64,000 nt of DNA from Solimonas fluminis (GCF_002930645.1 NZ_PSNW01000008.1:1-64000); one strand, 5' to 3'; numbered from the stretch's first letter, positions 39,947 to 48,618 are shown. Numbers and translations are program-made. Notes: generated by a model not told the origin, from the letters alone.

Positions 39947-40480
39947 ATGACCAAGAACTTCATCATCGCCGGCGCCCTGGTTGCCGCCCTGGCCGTGGCC
40001 GGCTGCTCCGGCAAGAAGAACGTCAAGCCCGCGGCCCCGGCCGCCGAGCCCTACGGCCAGAGCACCACGCCCTACGGCAGCGAAGGCTACGGCAGCGGCG
40101 CGCCCGCGCAGATCGGCGGCCCCAGCGCCCAGGAAACCGCCGAGCGCGCCCTGAGCAACAACATCGTGTACTTCGAGTACGACAGCACCGTGATCAACTC
40201 GGAAGGCGAGTCGGTCATCGACCGCTATGCCAGCTACCTGCAGGGCAATCCGGCCGCCCGCGTGCGCCTGGAAGGCCACGCCGACGAGCGCGGCACCCCG
40301 GAGTACAACCTGGGCCTGGGCGAGCGCCGCGCCAAGGCCGTGGAGGCCTCCCTGCTGGCCAAGGGCGTGAACGCCAACCAGCTGTCGCTGCTGTCCTACG
40401 GTGAAGAGCGTCCGGCCGTGCCGGGCCACGACGAGGCGAGCTGGGCCCAGAACCGCCGCGTCCAGATCATCCGCCAGTAA
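39947..40480 (+). CDS. pal: Peptidoglycan-associated lipoprotein Pal
   Basis: The 177-residue lipoprotein has the lipobox ALAVAGC (Cys20), a Gly/Tyr/Pro linker and an OmpA-like domain with IVYFEYDS and the peptidoglycan-binding LEGHADERGTPEYNLGLGER. It tethers the outer membrane to the cell wall and is moved by TolA/TolB. AGGAG precedes the ATG. Confidence 0.96.
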   Translation: MTKNFIIAGALVAALAVAGCSGKKNVKPAAPAAEPYGQSTTPYGSEGYGSGAPAQIGGPSAQETAERALSNNIVYFEYDSTVINSEGESVIDRYASYLQGNPAARVRLEGHADERGTPEYNLGLGERRAKAVEASLLAKGVNANQLSLLSYGEERPAVPGHDEASWAQNRRVQIIRQ

Positions 40481-40516
40481 CGCCGCAACCTAAGAAATCC
40501 CCGGGGGAACAGGTCC

Positions 40517-41422
40517 ATGTCCACACGTCGTCTGATTGCTGCTTTCGTCGCTCCCGCCGCGCTGCTGGCCGGCTGTGCCAGCTCCGATTTCGGCGGCAAC
40601 ATCAGCGGCAGCGGAGATGCCCTGTCCCCCGAGGAACGTCGCCTGCAGCGCACGGAGACCAAGGTCGCCGAGCTGTCGCGCCGCCTCGACGCGGTGAACC
40701 TGGCCGGCATGGACCAGGAGAACCAGCGCCTGCGCGACGACATCCGCCAGTTGCGCGGCGAGATGGAGCGCATGCGCTACGACGCCGACCAGCAGCAGCG
40801 CCGCAGCGCCGCCACGGTGGCCGACCTGGACCGCCGCCTGCAGCGCTTCGAGGCCCCCCAGGGCATCATCAACACCGGCAGCGCCCCGACCACGGTGCCT
40901 TCGGCCACGCCGGGGACCTTCACGGCGCCGCCGCCCCCGGTGGTTCCGTCGTCGCCGGCCCTGCCTCCGACCGCCGCTGCGCCCAGCACCAGCGTGCCGG
41001 CCGCCGCCGGCGCCCCGGTGGTGATCTCCTCCGGCAACGGCGCCACGGTGGAAGAGGAGACCGCGTACCTGGCGGCCTTCGACGAATTCAAGAACGGCAA
41101 GTACGACAACGCCATCCGCGGCTTCAAGTCCATGGTGGCGACGTACCCGCAGGGTACCTATGCGCCCAACGCCTATTTCTGGATGGGCGAGATGTACACC
41201 ATCAAGCGCGACTACAAGGCTGCGCTGACCAATTTCCAGACCATCCTGCAGCGCTTCCCGGCCAGCCCCAAGGTGCCGGACGCGATGCTGAAGGTGGGCC
41301 TGACCCAGCTGGAGCTGAAGTCGGATGCCGAGGGTCGCGCGACGCTGCAGCGCGTGATCTCGACCTATCCCAACTCCAATGCCGCCAAGCTCGCGGCGCA
41401 GCGGCTGAACCCGCCGAAGTAA
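40517..41422 (+). CDS. cpoB: Cell division coordinator CpoB (YbgF), apparently lipid-anchored
   Basis: The 301-residue protein has an N-terminal coiled coil (about 40-110, ETKVAELSRRLDAVN onward), a Pro/Thr/Ala linker and a C-terminal TPR domain (YLAAFDEFKNGKYDNAIRGF). CpoB coordinates peptidoglycan synthesis with outer-membrane constriction through TolA and PBP1B. Unlike the soluble E. coli protein its signal sequence ends in a full lipobox ALLAGC (Cys20), so it may be a lipoprotein. It lies 36 bases after pal. Confidence 0.92.
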   Translation: MSTRRLIAAFVAPAALLAGCASSDFGGNISGSGDALSPEERRLQRTETKVAELSRRLDAVNLAGMDQENQRLRDDIRQLRGEMERMRYDADQQQRRSAATVADLDRRLQRFEAPQGIINTGSAPTTVPSATPGTFTAPPPPVVPSSPALPPTAAAPSTSVPAAAGAPVVISSGNGATVEEETAYLAAFDEFKNGKYDNAIRGFKSMVATYPQGTYAPNAYFWMGEMYTIKRDYKAALTNFQTILQRFPASPKVPDAMLKVGLTQLELKSDAEGRATLQRVISTYPNSNAAKLAAQRLNPPK

Positions 41423-41435
41423 GGGGCACCACGCT

Positions 41436-42110
41436 GTGAGCAACACCGCTCCAGGGTCATCACCGGAAGCGGTGCGGCTCAAGATCACGGAGATTTTCCA
41501 CTCGCTGCAGGGGGAGTCCTCCCTGGCCGGCTGGCCGACGGTGTTCGTGCGCCTGACCGGCTGCCCGCTACGCTGCCAGTACTGCGACACCACGTATTCG
41601 TTCTACGGCGGCCAGTACCGCAGCCTGGAGCAGGTCCTGGAGGAAGTGGCCGGCCATGGCGCGCGCCACGTCTGCGTGACCGGCGGCGAGCCCCTGGCGC
41701 AGAAGAGCTGCCTGCCGCTGCTGGAAGCGCTCTGCGATGCCGGCTATGTCGTGTCGCTGGAGACCAGCGGCGCGCTGGATATCGGCGGCGTCGATCCGCG
41801 GGTGATCCGGGTGGTGGACCTGAAGACCCCGGATTCCGGCGAGCAGGGCAGGAACCGCCTGGCCAACATCGAGCTGCTGACGCCCCGGGACGAACTCAAG
41901 TTCGTGCTCTGCTCCCGGGCGGACTACGACTGGGCCCGCGGCATGCTGGCCGAGCACCGCCTGGCCGAGCGCTGCGGCGTGCTGTTCTCGCATGCGCACG
42001 GCCAGCTGGGGGCGCGCGAGCTGGCGGACTGGATCGTGGCGGACCGCCTGCCGGTGCGCTTCCAGACCCAGTTGCACAAGGCCCTCTGGGGCAGCGAGCC
42101 GGGACGATAG
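41436..42110 (+). CDS. queE: 7-carboxy-7-deazaguanine synthase QueE
   Basis: The 224-residue radical SAM enzyme contracts the ring of carboxytetrahydropterin in queuosine synthesis. The Fe-S cysteines are in [12 protein letters not shown] (CX3CX2C) and the SAM-contact region [12 protein letters not shown] follows. The GTG at 41436 lies 13 bases after cpoB. queC follows after eight bases, so both belong to one unit. Confidence 0.94.
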   Translation: MSNTAPGSSPEAVRLKITEIFHSLQGESSLAGWPTVFVRLTGCPLRCQYCDTTYSFYGGQYRSLEQVLEEVAGHGARHVCVTGGEPLAQKSCLPLLEALCDAGYVVSLETSGALDIGGVDPRVIRVVDLKTPDSGEQGRNRLANIELLTPRDELKFVLCSRADYDWARGMLAEHRLAERCGVLFSHAHGQLGARELADWIVADRLPVRFQTQLHKALWGSEPGR

Positions 42111-42118
42111 GGCCGCAG

Positions 42119-42790
42119 ATGAAGAAGAGAGCCGTCGTACTGCTGTCCGGGGGGCTGGATTCCGCCACCGTGCTGGCGATCGCCCGCGAGCAAGGCTACG
42201 AGAGCTACGCGCTGTCGGTGTCCTACGGGCAGCGCCACGTGGCGGAGCTGCGGGCCGCCGAGCGCGTGGTGAAGGCCCTGGGGGCCGCGGGCCACCAGAC
42301 GCTGCATGTGAACCTGGACGCGGTCGGCGGCTCGTCCCTGACCGACACGAGCATGGCGGTGCCGGAGACGCCCACCACGGGCATTCCCAGCACCTACGTG
42401 CCGGCACGCAACACCTTGTTCCTGTCGATGGCGCTGGGCTGGGCCGAGGTACTGGAGGCGCAGGACCTGTTCATCGGCGTCAATGCCGTGGACTACTCCG
42501 GCTACCCGGACTGCCGCCCGGCCTTCATCGAGGCCTTCGAGAAGCTGGCCGGCGTGGCGACCAAGGCCGGCGTGGAGGGCAGGCCCTTCAGGGTCCACGC
42601 GCCCCTGCTGACGCTGAGCAAGGCCGACATCATCCGCGAGGGCCTGAGGCTGGGCGTGGACTACGGCCTGACCGTGTCCTGCTACCAGGCCGACGAGGCC
42701 GGCCGGGCCTGCGGGCGCTGCGATTCCTGCCGGCTGCGCCGGGAGGGGTTTGCCGCGGCGGGCGTGCCCGATCCGACGCCGTATCGCTAG
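42119..42790 (+). CDS. queC: 7-cyano-7-deazaguanine synthase QueC
   Basis: The 223-residue ATP-dependent enzyme makes preQ0. The PP-loop [10 protein letters not shown] is near residues 10-19, and the zinc site is formed by the C-terminal cysteines in [14 protein letters not shown] plus the upstream Cys in SCYQAD. It follows queE directly. A perfect hairpin ends the unit. Confidence 0.96.
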   Translation: MKKRAVVLLSGGLDSATVLAIAREQGYESYALSVSYGQRHVAELRAAERVVKALGAAGHQTLHVNLDAVGGSSLTDTSMAVPETPTTGIPSTYVPARNTLFLSMALGWAEVLEAQDLFIGVNAVDYSGYPDCRPAFIEAFEKLAGVATKAGVEGRPFRVHAPLLTLSKADIIREGLRLGVDYGLTVSCYQADEAGRACGRCDSCRLRREGFAAAGVPDPTPYR

Positions 42791-42820
42791 CCGTCATGCC
42801 GGCTTTCGCCGGCATGACGG
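42791..42820. repeat. REP-type palindrome after queC
   Basis: CCGTCATGCCGGC and GCCGGCATGACGG form a perfect 13-bp stem with loop TTTC, starting at the base after the queC stop. It resembles the CGTCATGCCGGC-type repeats found in many proteobacteria and sits between the convergent queC and tRNA genes. Only short T runs follow, so the terminator role is uncertain. Confidence 0.75.
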
Positions 42821-42862
42821 ATTCCTGTTTTCGGTTTGAATCGAAAAACCACCCGGGAAAGC

Positions 42863-42885
42863 AAAAAAGCCCCGCAAGGGGCTTT
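42863..42885 (-). terminator. Terminator of the tRNA-Lys/tRNA-Pro transcript
   Basis: On the reverse strand AAAGCCCC-TTGC-GGGGCTTT is followed by TTTT, 12 bases after the tRNA-Pro 3' end. Confidence 0.9.
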
Positions 42886-42896
42886 GTTCCATGGTT

Positions 42897-42973
42897 TGGT
42901 CGGAGCGACAGGATTCGAACCTGCGACCCCCTGCGCCCAAGGCAGGTGCGCTACCAGGCTGCGCCACACTCCG
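42897..42973 (-). tRNA. tRNA-Pro (anticodon TGG)
   Basis: The 77-base cloverleaf includes an encoded CCA end. The acceptor pairs CGGAGTG with CGCTCCG, the T arm is GCAGGTTCGAATCCTGT, and the anticodon loop is CTTGGGC with TGG. It is downstream of tRNA-Lys on the same strand. Confidence 0.96.
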
Positions 42974-42995
42974 ATACGACTATTGTGCAGCAAGA

Positions 42996-43071
42996 TGGTG
43001 GGTCGTGATGGATTCGAACCATCGACCAACTGGTTAAAAGCCAGCTGCTCTACCGGCTGAGCTAACGACCC
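42996..43071 (-). tRNA. tRNA-Lys (anticodon TTT)
   Basis: The 76-base cloverleaf has acceptor GGGTCGT/ACGACCC, T arm GATGGTTCGAATCCATC, anticodon loop CTTTTAA with TTT and an encoded CCA. It is the first gene of a two-tRNA unit. Confidence 0.96.
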
Positions 43072-43113
43072 CCGGCATGCCTCGCCGCGGCGGGGCCGCT
43101 GCGAGGGCGCGGA

Positions 43114-43142
43114 ATGATACAGCAATCGCTCCGCCGGTTGAA
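43114..43142 (-). promoter_or_regulatory. Candidate promoter of the tRNA-Lys/Pro unit
   Basis: On the reverse strand TTCAAC and TATCAT are 17 bases apart, followed by a GC-rich discriminator (TCCGCGCCC) typical of stringently controlled stable-RNA promoters, about 40 bases before the tRNA. Confidence 0.5.
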
Positions 43143-43158
43143 CCTCGGGGCACGCGGT

Positions 43159-44298
43159 TTATTCGAAGCCGAAGTAGATCGGGTTGGTCAGGCCGACGAA
43201 GCCGCCGTAGAAACCCACCAGCACGGCGGCGGCGGGCGCCTCCGGGGTGCTGCCGCGCACTTCCACGCGGTACCAGCTGCGCTGGCCCGCGGCCGGCCTG
43301 TCCTCGAAGTCCAGCGCCTGCTCGCCGAACAGCCGCCGCTCCAGGAAGGGCTGGCCGTTCTTCAGCACCGTGACGTTGTAGACCGCCAGCGGCCGGGCAC
43401 CGTCGATCTCCAGGCGGAAAGCCACCGGCCGGCCGGCCGCCGGCAGGCTGTCGCCCATCAGGGCTTCGTAGCCGCCGTCGTGGTCGGCATCGGCGGTCAG
43501 GCGCAGGCGTTCCGCCGTGGGGGCGTAACCCACGGCGACGTGGCCGGCCTTCAGGGCCGCGAGCACCGCGGCGGCGGTCGGCGCCTCGGCATAGACCCAG
43601 GTGGTCGGGTTGCCCACGTTCAGTCCCAGCGATTCGATGCCGGTCTGGTGGTGGCAATCGCTGCCGCCGCGGCCGGTGATGCGGCGGCCGCCGCCGATCA
43701 GCTCGTCCCACAGCCGGATCGCACCGCTGTTGTCGGTGGGGAAGGCGTAGAGCGCGTTCCAGACTTCCATGCTGTCGAAGGGCATGTCGAAGCCGAATTC
43801 CCAGGGGTCGCCATTGACCGGATGGTTCACCGACAGGTGCAGGCCCTGGGCATGCGCCTCCGCGGCGATGGCGCGGCCGGCCCCGACGTCGCTGCGGTCG
43901 CGCAGGGCATAGAGGCGCGGATGGTCGAAGGGTTTCGTCCCGAAGATGTTGGCGTGGCCGCGGGCCGTGGTGTACTCGACGCCGTAGAGCAGCACCATCT
44001 TGCCGGACCGGAAGGCGGGATCGTCCCAGGTGGTGAGCCGGCCTTCGACATGGTTGTCGTGGTCGGTGACGGTGAAGAAGCCCATGCCTCGCTCCTCGGC
44101 CACATTCACCAGCTCCGCCATCGGGTTGTCGGCGGCATCGTCGCTGTGGTCCGAGTGCAGGTGCAGGTCGCCGCTGAGCCAGGTGCCGGGGCGCGGCCCG
44201 GCGGGGGGGTCGGCGGGCGCCTCGTCGCGGCTGTCCGAACAGGCCGAAAGCAGCGACAGCAGGGCTGCCGCGGTGAGTGCTGCGAAGGACCGGCGCAT
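43159..44298 (-). CDS. PHP-type metallophosphoesterase lipoprotein (CehA/McbA family)
   Basis: The 379-residue protein has the lipobox SLLSAC (Cys20) and a PHP domain with metal-binding motifs GDLHLHSDHS (about 41-50), TVTDHDNH, SVNHP and GGSDCHHQT. The C-terminal ~120 residues form a beta-rich domain. CehA/McbA proteins are PHP hydrolases, one of which cleaves carbamate esters; others act on phosphoesters. It is probably exported and anchored to a membrane. The ATG at 44298 has GGAAG six bases upstream; longer in-frame starts would bury the signal peptide. A sulfatase gene lies upstream on the same strand. Confidence 0.85.
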   Translation of the reverse strand: MRRSFAALTAAALLSLLSACSDSRDEAPADPPAGPRPGTWLSGDLHLHSDHSDDAADNPMAELVNVAEERGMGFFTVTDHDNHVEGRLTTWDDPAFRSGKMVLLYGVEYTTARGHANIFGTKPFDHPRLYALRDRSDVGAGRAIAAEAHAQGLHLSVNHPVNGDPWEFGFDMPFDSMEVWNALYAFPTDNSGAIRLWDELIGGGRRITGRGGSDCHHQTGIESLGLNVGNPTTWVYAEAPTAAAVLAALKAGHVAVGYAPTAERLRLTADADHDGGYEALMGDSLPAAGRPVAFRLEIDGARPLAVYNVTVLKNGQPFLERRLFGEQALDFEDRPAAGQRSWYRVEVRGSTPEAPAAAVLVGFYGGFVGLTNPIYFGFE

Positions 44299-44389
44299 AT
44301 CCGCTTCCATCCAAAGAATCCAGGATGGCGGCATCTTGTTTCAGGAAGTCGCGATCCGGCATCCCCGGGCCGGCCGAGGGCCGATTTTC

Positions 44390-46126
44390 CTAGCGCTGCA
44401 GCGGCGGCAGGGCCACGCCCACGCGTTCGACGTAGGCGTCCCAGTCCGCCAGCAGGCCGTCGAAGATCTCGCTGTACCCGTCGGCGGGCGCAGGCATGGC
44501 GATGCTGCCGACGCCGCGCCGCGCCAGCACGGTGGTCTCGCCGCGATCCTGCTCGACGTTGAACAGCAGCCAGTCCTGGTCGGCCAGCAGGCCGCCGGCA
44601 AAGGGCAGGGCATCGGTGCGCGTGATCTTCCAGGGGCCGCGGCGGACATAGCGGTGGTTGTAGACCTCGCCGACGAAGGCCGTGTCGGCCGCATGGGCCG
44701 CGGCCGCCTCGCCGCGGAGCAGCGGCAGCAGCGAGCGTCCTTCCAGCGGCGCGACCTCGCGTCCGGCGTACTGCGTACCGGGATCGCCGATGCCGGCCAG
44801 TTCAAGGATGGTCGGCGCCAGGTCCAGCGCCGAGGCCAGGGCATGCACCTGGCGGTTGCCGTTGCGCTCGCGCGGCAGCTTCAGCAGCGTGGGCGAGGAG
44901 ATGCCGCCCTCGGCGGTGAAGCCCTTGAACTGGCGGAACGGTGCCGAGCCGACCTCTCCCCAGCCGACGCTGTGATACAGGAAGGAGCCCTGCTTGCCGT
45001 AGTTCTCCAGCGAGTTGTCGAGGAAGCCATCGGGAGGCGTGGGATAGCCGTTGCCGTCGGCGCCGTTGTCCGACAGGAATACCACCAGGGTGTTGTCGTA
45101 ACGGCCGATGCGCTGGAGGTAGGCGAGCAGGCGGCCGACGTTGTGGTCCAGGTTTTCCACCATGCCGGCGAACACTTCCATGTTGCGGGCCTCCTGCTGG
45201 CGTTCCTGCGGCAGCAGCAACTCCCAGGGCCGATGGATGATCGGCCCGGGAATGCCGTAGCTCAGGGTTCCGGCGGGACTGCCCGGATGTGCCTGGAAGT
45301 CCTGCGGGATCAGCCCCAGCGCCTTCTGCCGGGCGATGCGGGCATCGCGGACCGCGGCATAGCCGGCGTCGTAGGCGCCGCGGTAGCGCTCCAGGTAGTC
45401 GTCGGGCGCCTGCACCGGCCAGTGCGGTGCCTGTACCGGCAGGTAGAGCAGGAAGGGCTTGCCGTCGCGCCGTTGCGCATCGACGTACTCGATCAGCTTG
45501 TCGACATAGTGATCGGTGCTGAACTTGCCCGGCGGAATGGCGGCCGGCTGGCCATCCTCGAACACCACCGGATCGGCGGAGTTCTCCTTGCCGGCGACCG
45601 GGCCGAAGTTGTTGGCGTAGCCCAGCAGGCCGTCGAGGGCGAAGGAGCGCTCGAAGCCCCAATGCTCGGGACCCTGCGTGCCCAGGTGCCACTTGCCGGC
45701 CATGTAGGTGTGGTAGCCGGCGTCACGCAGCAGTTGCGCGAAGGTCCGGGCCTTGTCGTTGAAGCCGCCTTCGTAGCCGGGCTTGCCGTTCTGGTAGGGC
45801 AGCTTCAGGTCGACCAGGCTGCCCACGCCGACGAGGTGGTGATCGGCGCCGGTGAGCAGGTTGGCGCGCGTGGTGGAGCAGAGCTGCGTGACATGGAAGT
45901 TGCCGAGCACCTGGCCCTCGCGTGCCAGCGCATCCAGGCTGGGCGTGCGGATCTCGCTGCCGAACGCGCCGATGTCGGAGTAGCCGAGGTCGTCGGCAAG
46001 GATCACGACGATGTCCGGGCGCCCCGCGGCCGGGTCGGGCGTGCTGGAGGAGCCGCAGGCCGCGAGCAGGAGGCCGCCGCAGGCCGGCGCCAGGAACCGA
46101 ACGATTGGGAGAAAACGCAGCGTCAT
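44390..46126 (-). CDS. Arylsulfatase-like lipoprotein with a variant CxTxR active-site motif
   Basis: The 578-residue sulfatase-family protein has a lipobox LLLAAC (Cys24), the metal-binding ILADDLGYSD (Asp45, Asp46), AGKWHLG and a C-terminal subdomain. The activating signature reads CSTTRANLLTG at residues 83-93: the cysteine to be converted to formylglycine and the arginine are present, but the usual proline two positions on is threonine. The substrate would be a sulfate (or phosphate) ester outside the cytoplasm. No sulfatase-maturating enzyme gene is seen in the window. It is on the same strand as the PHP-type lipoprotein gene. Confidence 0.88.
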   Translation of the reverse strand: MTLRFLPIVRFLAPACGGLLLAACGSSSTPDPAAGRPDIVVILADDLGYSDIGAFGSEIRTPSLDALAREGQVLGNFHVTQLCSTTRANLLTGADHHLVGVGSLVDLKLPYQNGKPGYEGGFNDKARTFAQLLRDAGYHTYMAGKWHLGTQGPEHWGFERSFALDGLLGYANNFGPVAGKENSADPVVFEDGQPAAIPPGKFSTDHYVDKLIEYVDAQRRDGKPFLLYLPVQAPHWPVQAPDDYLERYRGAYDAGYAAVRDARIARQKALGLIPQDFQAHPGSPAGTLSYGIPGPIIHRPWELLLPQERQQEARNMEVFAGMVENLDHNVGRLLAYLQRIGRYDNTLVVFLSDNGADGNGYPTPPDGFLDNSLENYGKQGSFLYHSVGWGEVGSAPFRQFKGFTAEGGISSPTLLKLPRERNGNRQVHALASALDLAPTILELAGIGDPGTQYAGREVAPLEGRSLLPLLRGEAAAAHAADTAFVGEVYNHRYVRRGPWKITRTDALPFAGGLLADQDWLLFNVEQDRGETTVLARRGVGSIAMPAPADGYSEIFDGLLADWDAYVERVGVALPPLQR

Positions 46127-46197
46127 GCCCGCCCCTGTGAGAGGCGCGGAGCTTAGGCGGCTGCATTAATGCTTCAAAGGAATATCGCGTAATTTCC

Positions 46198-46995
46198 TTA
46201 TGCCCTGGTCTGCTGTCCGCGCGTGGCGATGACCGGATGCTGCCAGCCCGGCGGCTGCAGCAGCGCGGCGTCGATGCCGAAGACCCGATGCAGGGTTTGC
46301 GGCTGCAGGACATCCGCCGGCCGGCCCGAGGCGGCGACTTCGCCGTCGTGGAGCAGGGTGACGCGGTCGGCGTGCGCCAGGGCCAGGTTGGGGTCGTGCA
46401 GTACCACGGCCACGCCATTGCCCTGGCCGGCGAAGCGCCGGGCGGCGTCCAGGCAGGCATGCTGGTGCGCCAGGTCCAGGTTCGCGGTGGGTTCGTCCAG
46501 CAGCAGGTAGCGCGGCCCTTCGGCCTGCGGCTCCCAGACCTGGGCAAGCACGCGCGCCAGCTGTACGCGCCGGCGTTCGCCGCCGGACAGGCCGGTGTAG
46601 CGCCGCCCCCAGAGCGCGGCTACGCCGGCGGCCGCCAGGGCCTCGCGCAGCAGTTCCTGCTCGCGTGGCGGCGCATGGCGCGGGCAGGGCAGGCGGCCCA
46701 GGGCCACCACCTCCTCCACCAGGAAGCCGAAGCCGAGCTGCTCATCCTGCGGCAGCACCGCGCGGCGGCGCGCCAGGGCGGCGGGCGTCCATTGCGGCAG
46801 CGGCCTGCCGTCGAGCGACAGCTCGCCGCGCGTGCCGCGCAGTTCGCCGGCGAGCAGCTTCAGCAGCGTGGATTTGCCGGCGCCGTTGGGCCCCAGGATC
46901 GCATGCACTTCACCGGGCTCGATCCGGATCGAGGCCCGGCGCAGCAGGGCGCGGCCGGCGCTGTCGTAGCCCGCATCGGTCGCGAGCAGGCTCAC
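46198..46995 (-). CDS. hmuV: Haemin ABC transporter ATP-binding protein HmuV
   Basis: The 265-residue ATPase has Walker A (LGPNGAGKSTLL), signature (LSGGERRRVQLAR), Walker B (RYLLLDEPTANLD) and H-loop (VLHDPNLALAH) of the HmuV/BtuD type. It energises haem import with the HmuU permease. The GTG at 46995 overlaps the hmuU stop (GTGA). The periplasmic binding protein hmuT is not present between hemP and hmuU. Confidence 0.9.
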   Translation of the reverse strand: MSLLATDAGYDSAGRALLRRASIRIEPGEVHAILGPNGAGKSTLLKLLAGELRGTRGELSLDGRPLPQWTPAALARRRAVLPQDEQLGFGFLVEEVVALGRLPCPRHAPPREQELLREALAAAGVAALWGRRYTGLSGGERRRVQLARVLAQVWEPQAEGPRYLLLDEPTANLDLAHQHACLDAARRFAGQGNGVAVVLHDPNLALAHADRVTLLHDGEVAASGRPADVLQPQTLHRVFGIDAALLQPPGWQHPVIATRGQQTRA

Positions 46996-48029
46996 AACAA
47001 CTCCGCCCGCCGCCGCAGGCCCAGCAGCAGGAGCAGGAAGAAGGGGCCGCCGATCAGCGTGGTGATGACGCCGATGGCCAGTTCCGCCGGTGCCAGCAGC
47101 GTGCGCGCCAGCACGTCGGCCAGCGTCAGCAACAGGGCGCCGAGCAGGGCCGATGCGGGCAGCAGGAAGCGATGGCCGGGGCCGGCCCAGAGGCGGATCA
47201 GGTGCGGTGTCACCAGGCCGATGAAGCCGATGATGCCGCTCACGGCGACGGCCACGGACACCGACAGCACCACCAGCAGCAGCAGCCGGCGCTTCAGGGC
47301 TTCCACGTCCACGCCCAGGTGGCTGGCCTCGGCCTCGCCCAGCAGCAGCGCATCGAGCGCGCGAGCATCGCGGATCATCAGCGCGACCGAGACGACCAGC
47401 AGCGGCGCGGCGACGGCAATCTCGTCCCAGCCGGCCTTACCCAGTGATCCGAACATCCAGAACATCGCCGTGCGCAGCGCCAGGTCATCCGCCAGCTGCG
47501 CCAGGAAGCCGATGCCGGCGCCGGTCACGGCGTTCACCGCCAGGCCGCCGAGCAGCAGGGTGCCGATGCGGGTATGGCCGTCGACGCGGGCCAGCCCGGC
47601 CACCAGCAGGGCCGCCAGGCTGCCGCCGAGGAACGCTGCCAGGGGCAGCGCGGCCAGGCTCGCGCGTTCCGCCAGCAGCGGCAGGCTCGCGCCCAGCACG
47701 ATCACGCCGACGGCGCCCAGCGCCGCGCCGCCGGAGATGCCCGCCAGGCCGGGTTCGGCCAGGGGATTGCGGAACAGCCCCTGCATCGTCGCCCCCGCGC
47801 AGGCCAGCGCGCTGCCCACCAGCAGGGCCAGCACCAGCCGCGGCAGGCGCAACTGCAGCACCGTGGCGGCCTCGTAGTCCTGAAGATCCGCGTCCAGGGG
47901 CAGGCCCAGGGCCGCCAGGATCTTGGAGGCCGGCAGCGGCAAGGGGCCGTTGGCCAGCGCCATCCAGGCCGCCAGCAGCAAGGCCAGGCCCAGGGCCAGC
48001 AGGAGGGGAAGGTGGGGGAGCCGTTTCAC
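46992..48029 (-). CDS. hmuU: Haemin ABC transporter permease HmuU (FecCD family)
   Basis: The ~345-residue polytopic protein has the FecCD signatures LRLPRLVLALLVGSALA, MQGLFRNPLAEPGLAGISGGA and GFIGLVTPHLIRL (the ATPase-coupling loop). It forms the inner-membrane channel for haem or a siderophore. The start is uncertain: GTG at 48029 gives a normal N-terminus, a TTG at 48056 adds nine residues, and neither has a good ribosome site. It overlaps hmuV. Confidence 0.88.
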   Translation of the reverse strand: MKRLPHLPLLLALGLALLLAAWMALANGPLPLPASKILAALGLPLDADLQDYEAATVLQLRLPRLVLALLVGSALACAGATMQGLFRNPLAEPGLAGISGGAALGAVGVIVLGASLPLLAERASLAALPLAAFLGGSLAALLVAGLARVDGHTRIGTLLLGGLAVNAVTGAGIGFLAQLADDLALRTAMFWMFGSLGKAGWDEIAVAAPLLVVSVALMIRDARALDALLLGEAEASHLGVDVEALKRRLLLLVVLSVSVAVAVSGIIGFIGLVTPHLIRLWAGPGHRFLLPASALLGALLLTLADVLARTLLAPAELAIGVITTLIGGPFFLLLLLGLRRRAELL

Positions 48030-48056
48030 GGCGGGAGAGACGATGGCATCCCGCAA

Positions 48057-48370
48057 GAATATCGGATGAGGGCTGGCGGCGGCGCTCTGCCGGCCCGTCT
48101 GCTGCGGGAGAGGCGATCCGCCGTGCCGTGGCGATGGATCGATGTCGTCGCCTGCGGCGCATCACCGGTCGCCCCGCGGGGGCGCCGAGGTCGCGCCATC
48201 GACGGCGCGGCGAACCTTCCGGCGTCACCAAGCGGTGCTTGGAAAAAGGTTCGCCGCTCACGACGCCTGCGTTTAGCTCCGGGAGAGGGGTGGGCGGGGC
48301 GCAGGCGCCGTGAGGGCGAGAGGGAGACGCGGGCGCCGGGGCTTCCTTGGCCCGGACCCGCTGCGGGTCG
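48057..48370. other. Non-coding gap between hemP and hmuU
   Basis: The 314 bases where hmuT would be expected in many genomes contain no frame resembling a periplasmic binding protein. The only structure seen is the hairpin at 48207-48257. The gap may be a remnant of a lost gene or a regulatory spacer. Confidence 0.6.
48207..48257. repeat. Perfect 12-bp inverted repeat with inner stem
   Basis: GCGGCGAACCTT (48207-48218) and AAGGTTCGCCGC (48246-48257) are exact complements. Inside them CCAAG-CGGTG-CTTGG forms a second 5-bp stem. It lies in the hemP-hmuU gap and may be an extragenic repeat or a partial terminator. Confidence 0.7.
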
Positions 48371-48562
48371 TTATTTGTTGAGGATCAGCTTGTCGTTGCG
48401 GGTCAGGCGCAGGCGATACTCCTGGCCCTGGTGCTCGATCACCAGCTCGTGCGTGCCGCGGAACAGGTCTTCGCTCTTCAGGCGGGGCACGACGTTGCGC
48501 ACGACCGTGGTGGTCTGCGCGCGGCGGGGAAGGGGAAGGCTCAGCGTGTTCAGGCTCTGCAT
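48371..48562 (-). CDS. hemP: Haemin uptake protein HemP
   Basis: The 63-residue protein matches the HemP/HmuP family: conserved RLKSEDLFRGTHELVIEHQG and a YRLRLTRNDKLILNK end. In related bacteria HemP is a small activator of haem receptor genes under low iron. I chose the ATG at 48562, which gives the family length; a frame extension upstream would cover the Fur box. A Fur box lies 36 bases upstream, and hmuUV follow after 314 bases. Confidence 0.92.
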   Translation of the reverse strand: MQSLNTLSLPLPRRAQTTTVVRNVVPRLKSEDLFRGTHELVIEHQGQEYRLRLTRNDKLILNK

Positions 48563-48597
48563 GGCGAAAACCTCGTGGCGTTGGTCAGCGGTGATTC

Positions 48598-48618
48598 GAA
48601 TGATAATGATTCGCATTA
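48598..48618. promoter_or_regulatory. Fur box upstream of hemP
   Basis: GAATGATAATGATTC is an almost perfect palindrome followed by GCATTA, fitting the overlapping 7-1-7 Fur consensus (TGATAAT-G-ATTcgCA). It lies just upstream of the hemP start, so iron-repressed expression of the haem uptake genes is expected. Confidence 0.8.

Noticed and set aside
44000-47877. Long + strand open frames opposite the sulfatase and hmuUV genes
   Set aside because: They have no signatures and biased composition, and overlap well-supported reverse-strand genes.
48057-48370. A degraded hmuT gene
   Set aside because: No frame in the gap resembles a periplasmic binding protein even in pieces, so only a non-coding gap is claimed.
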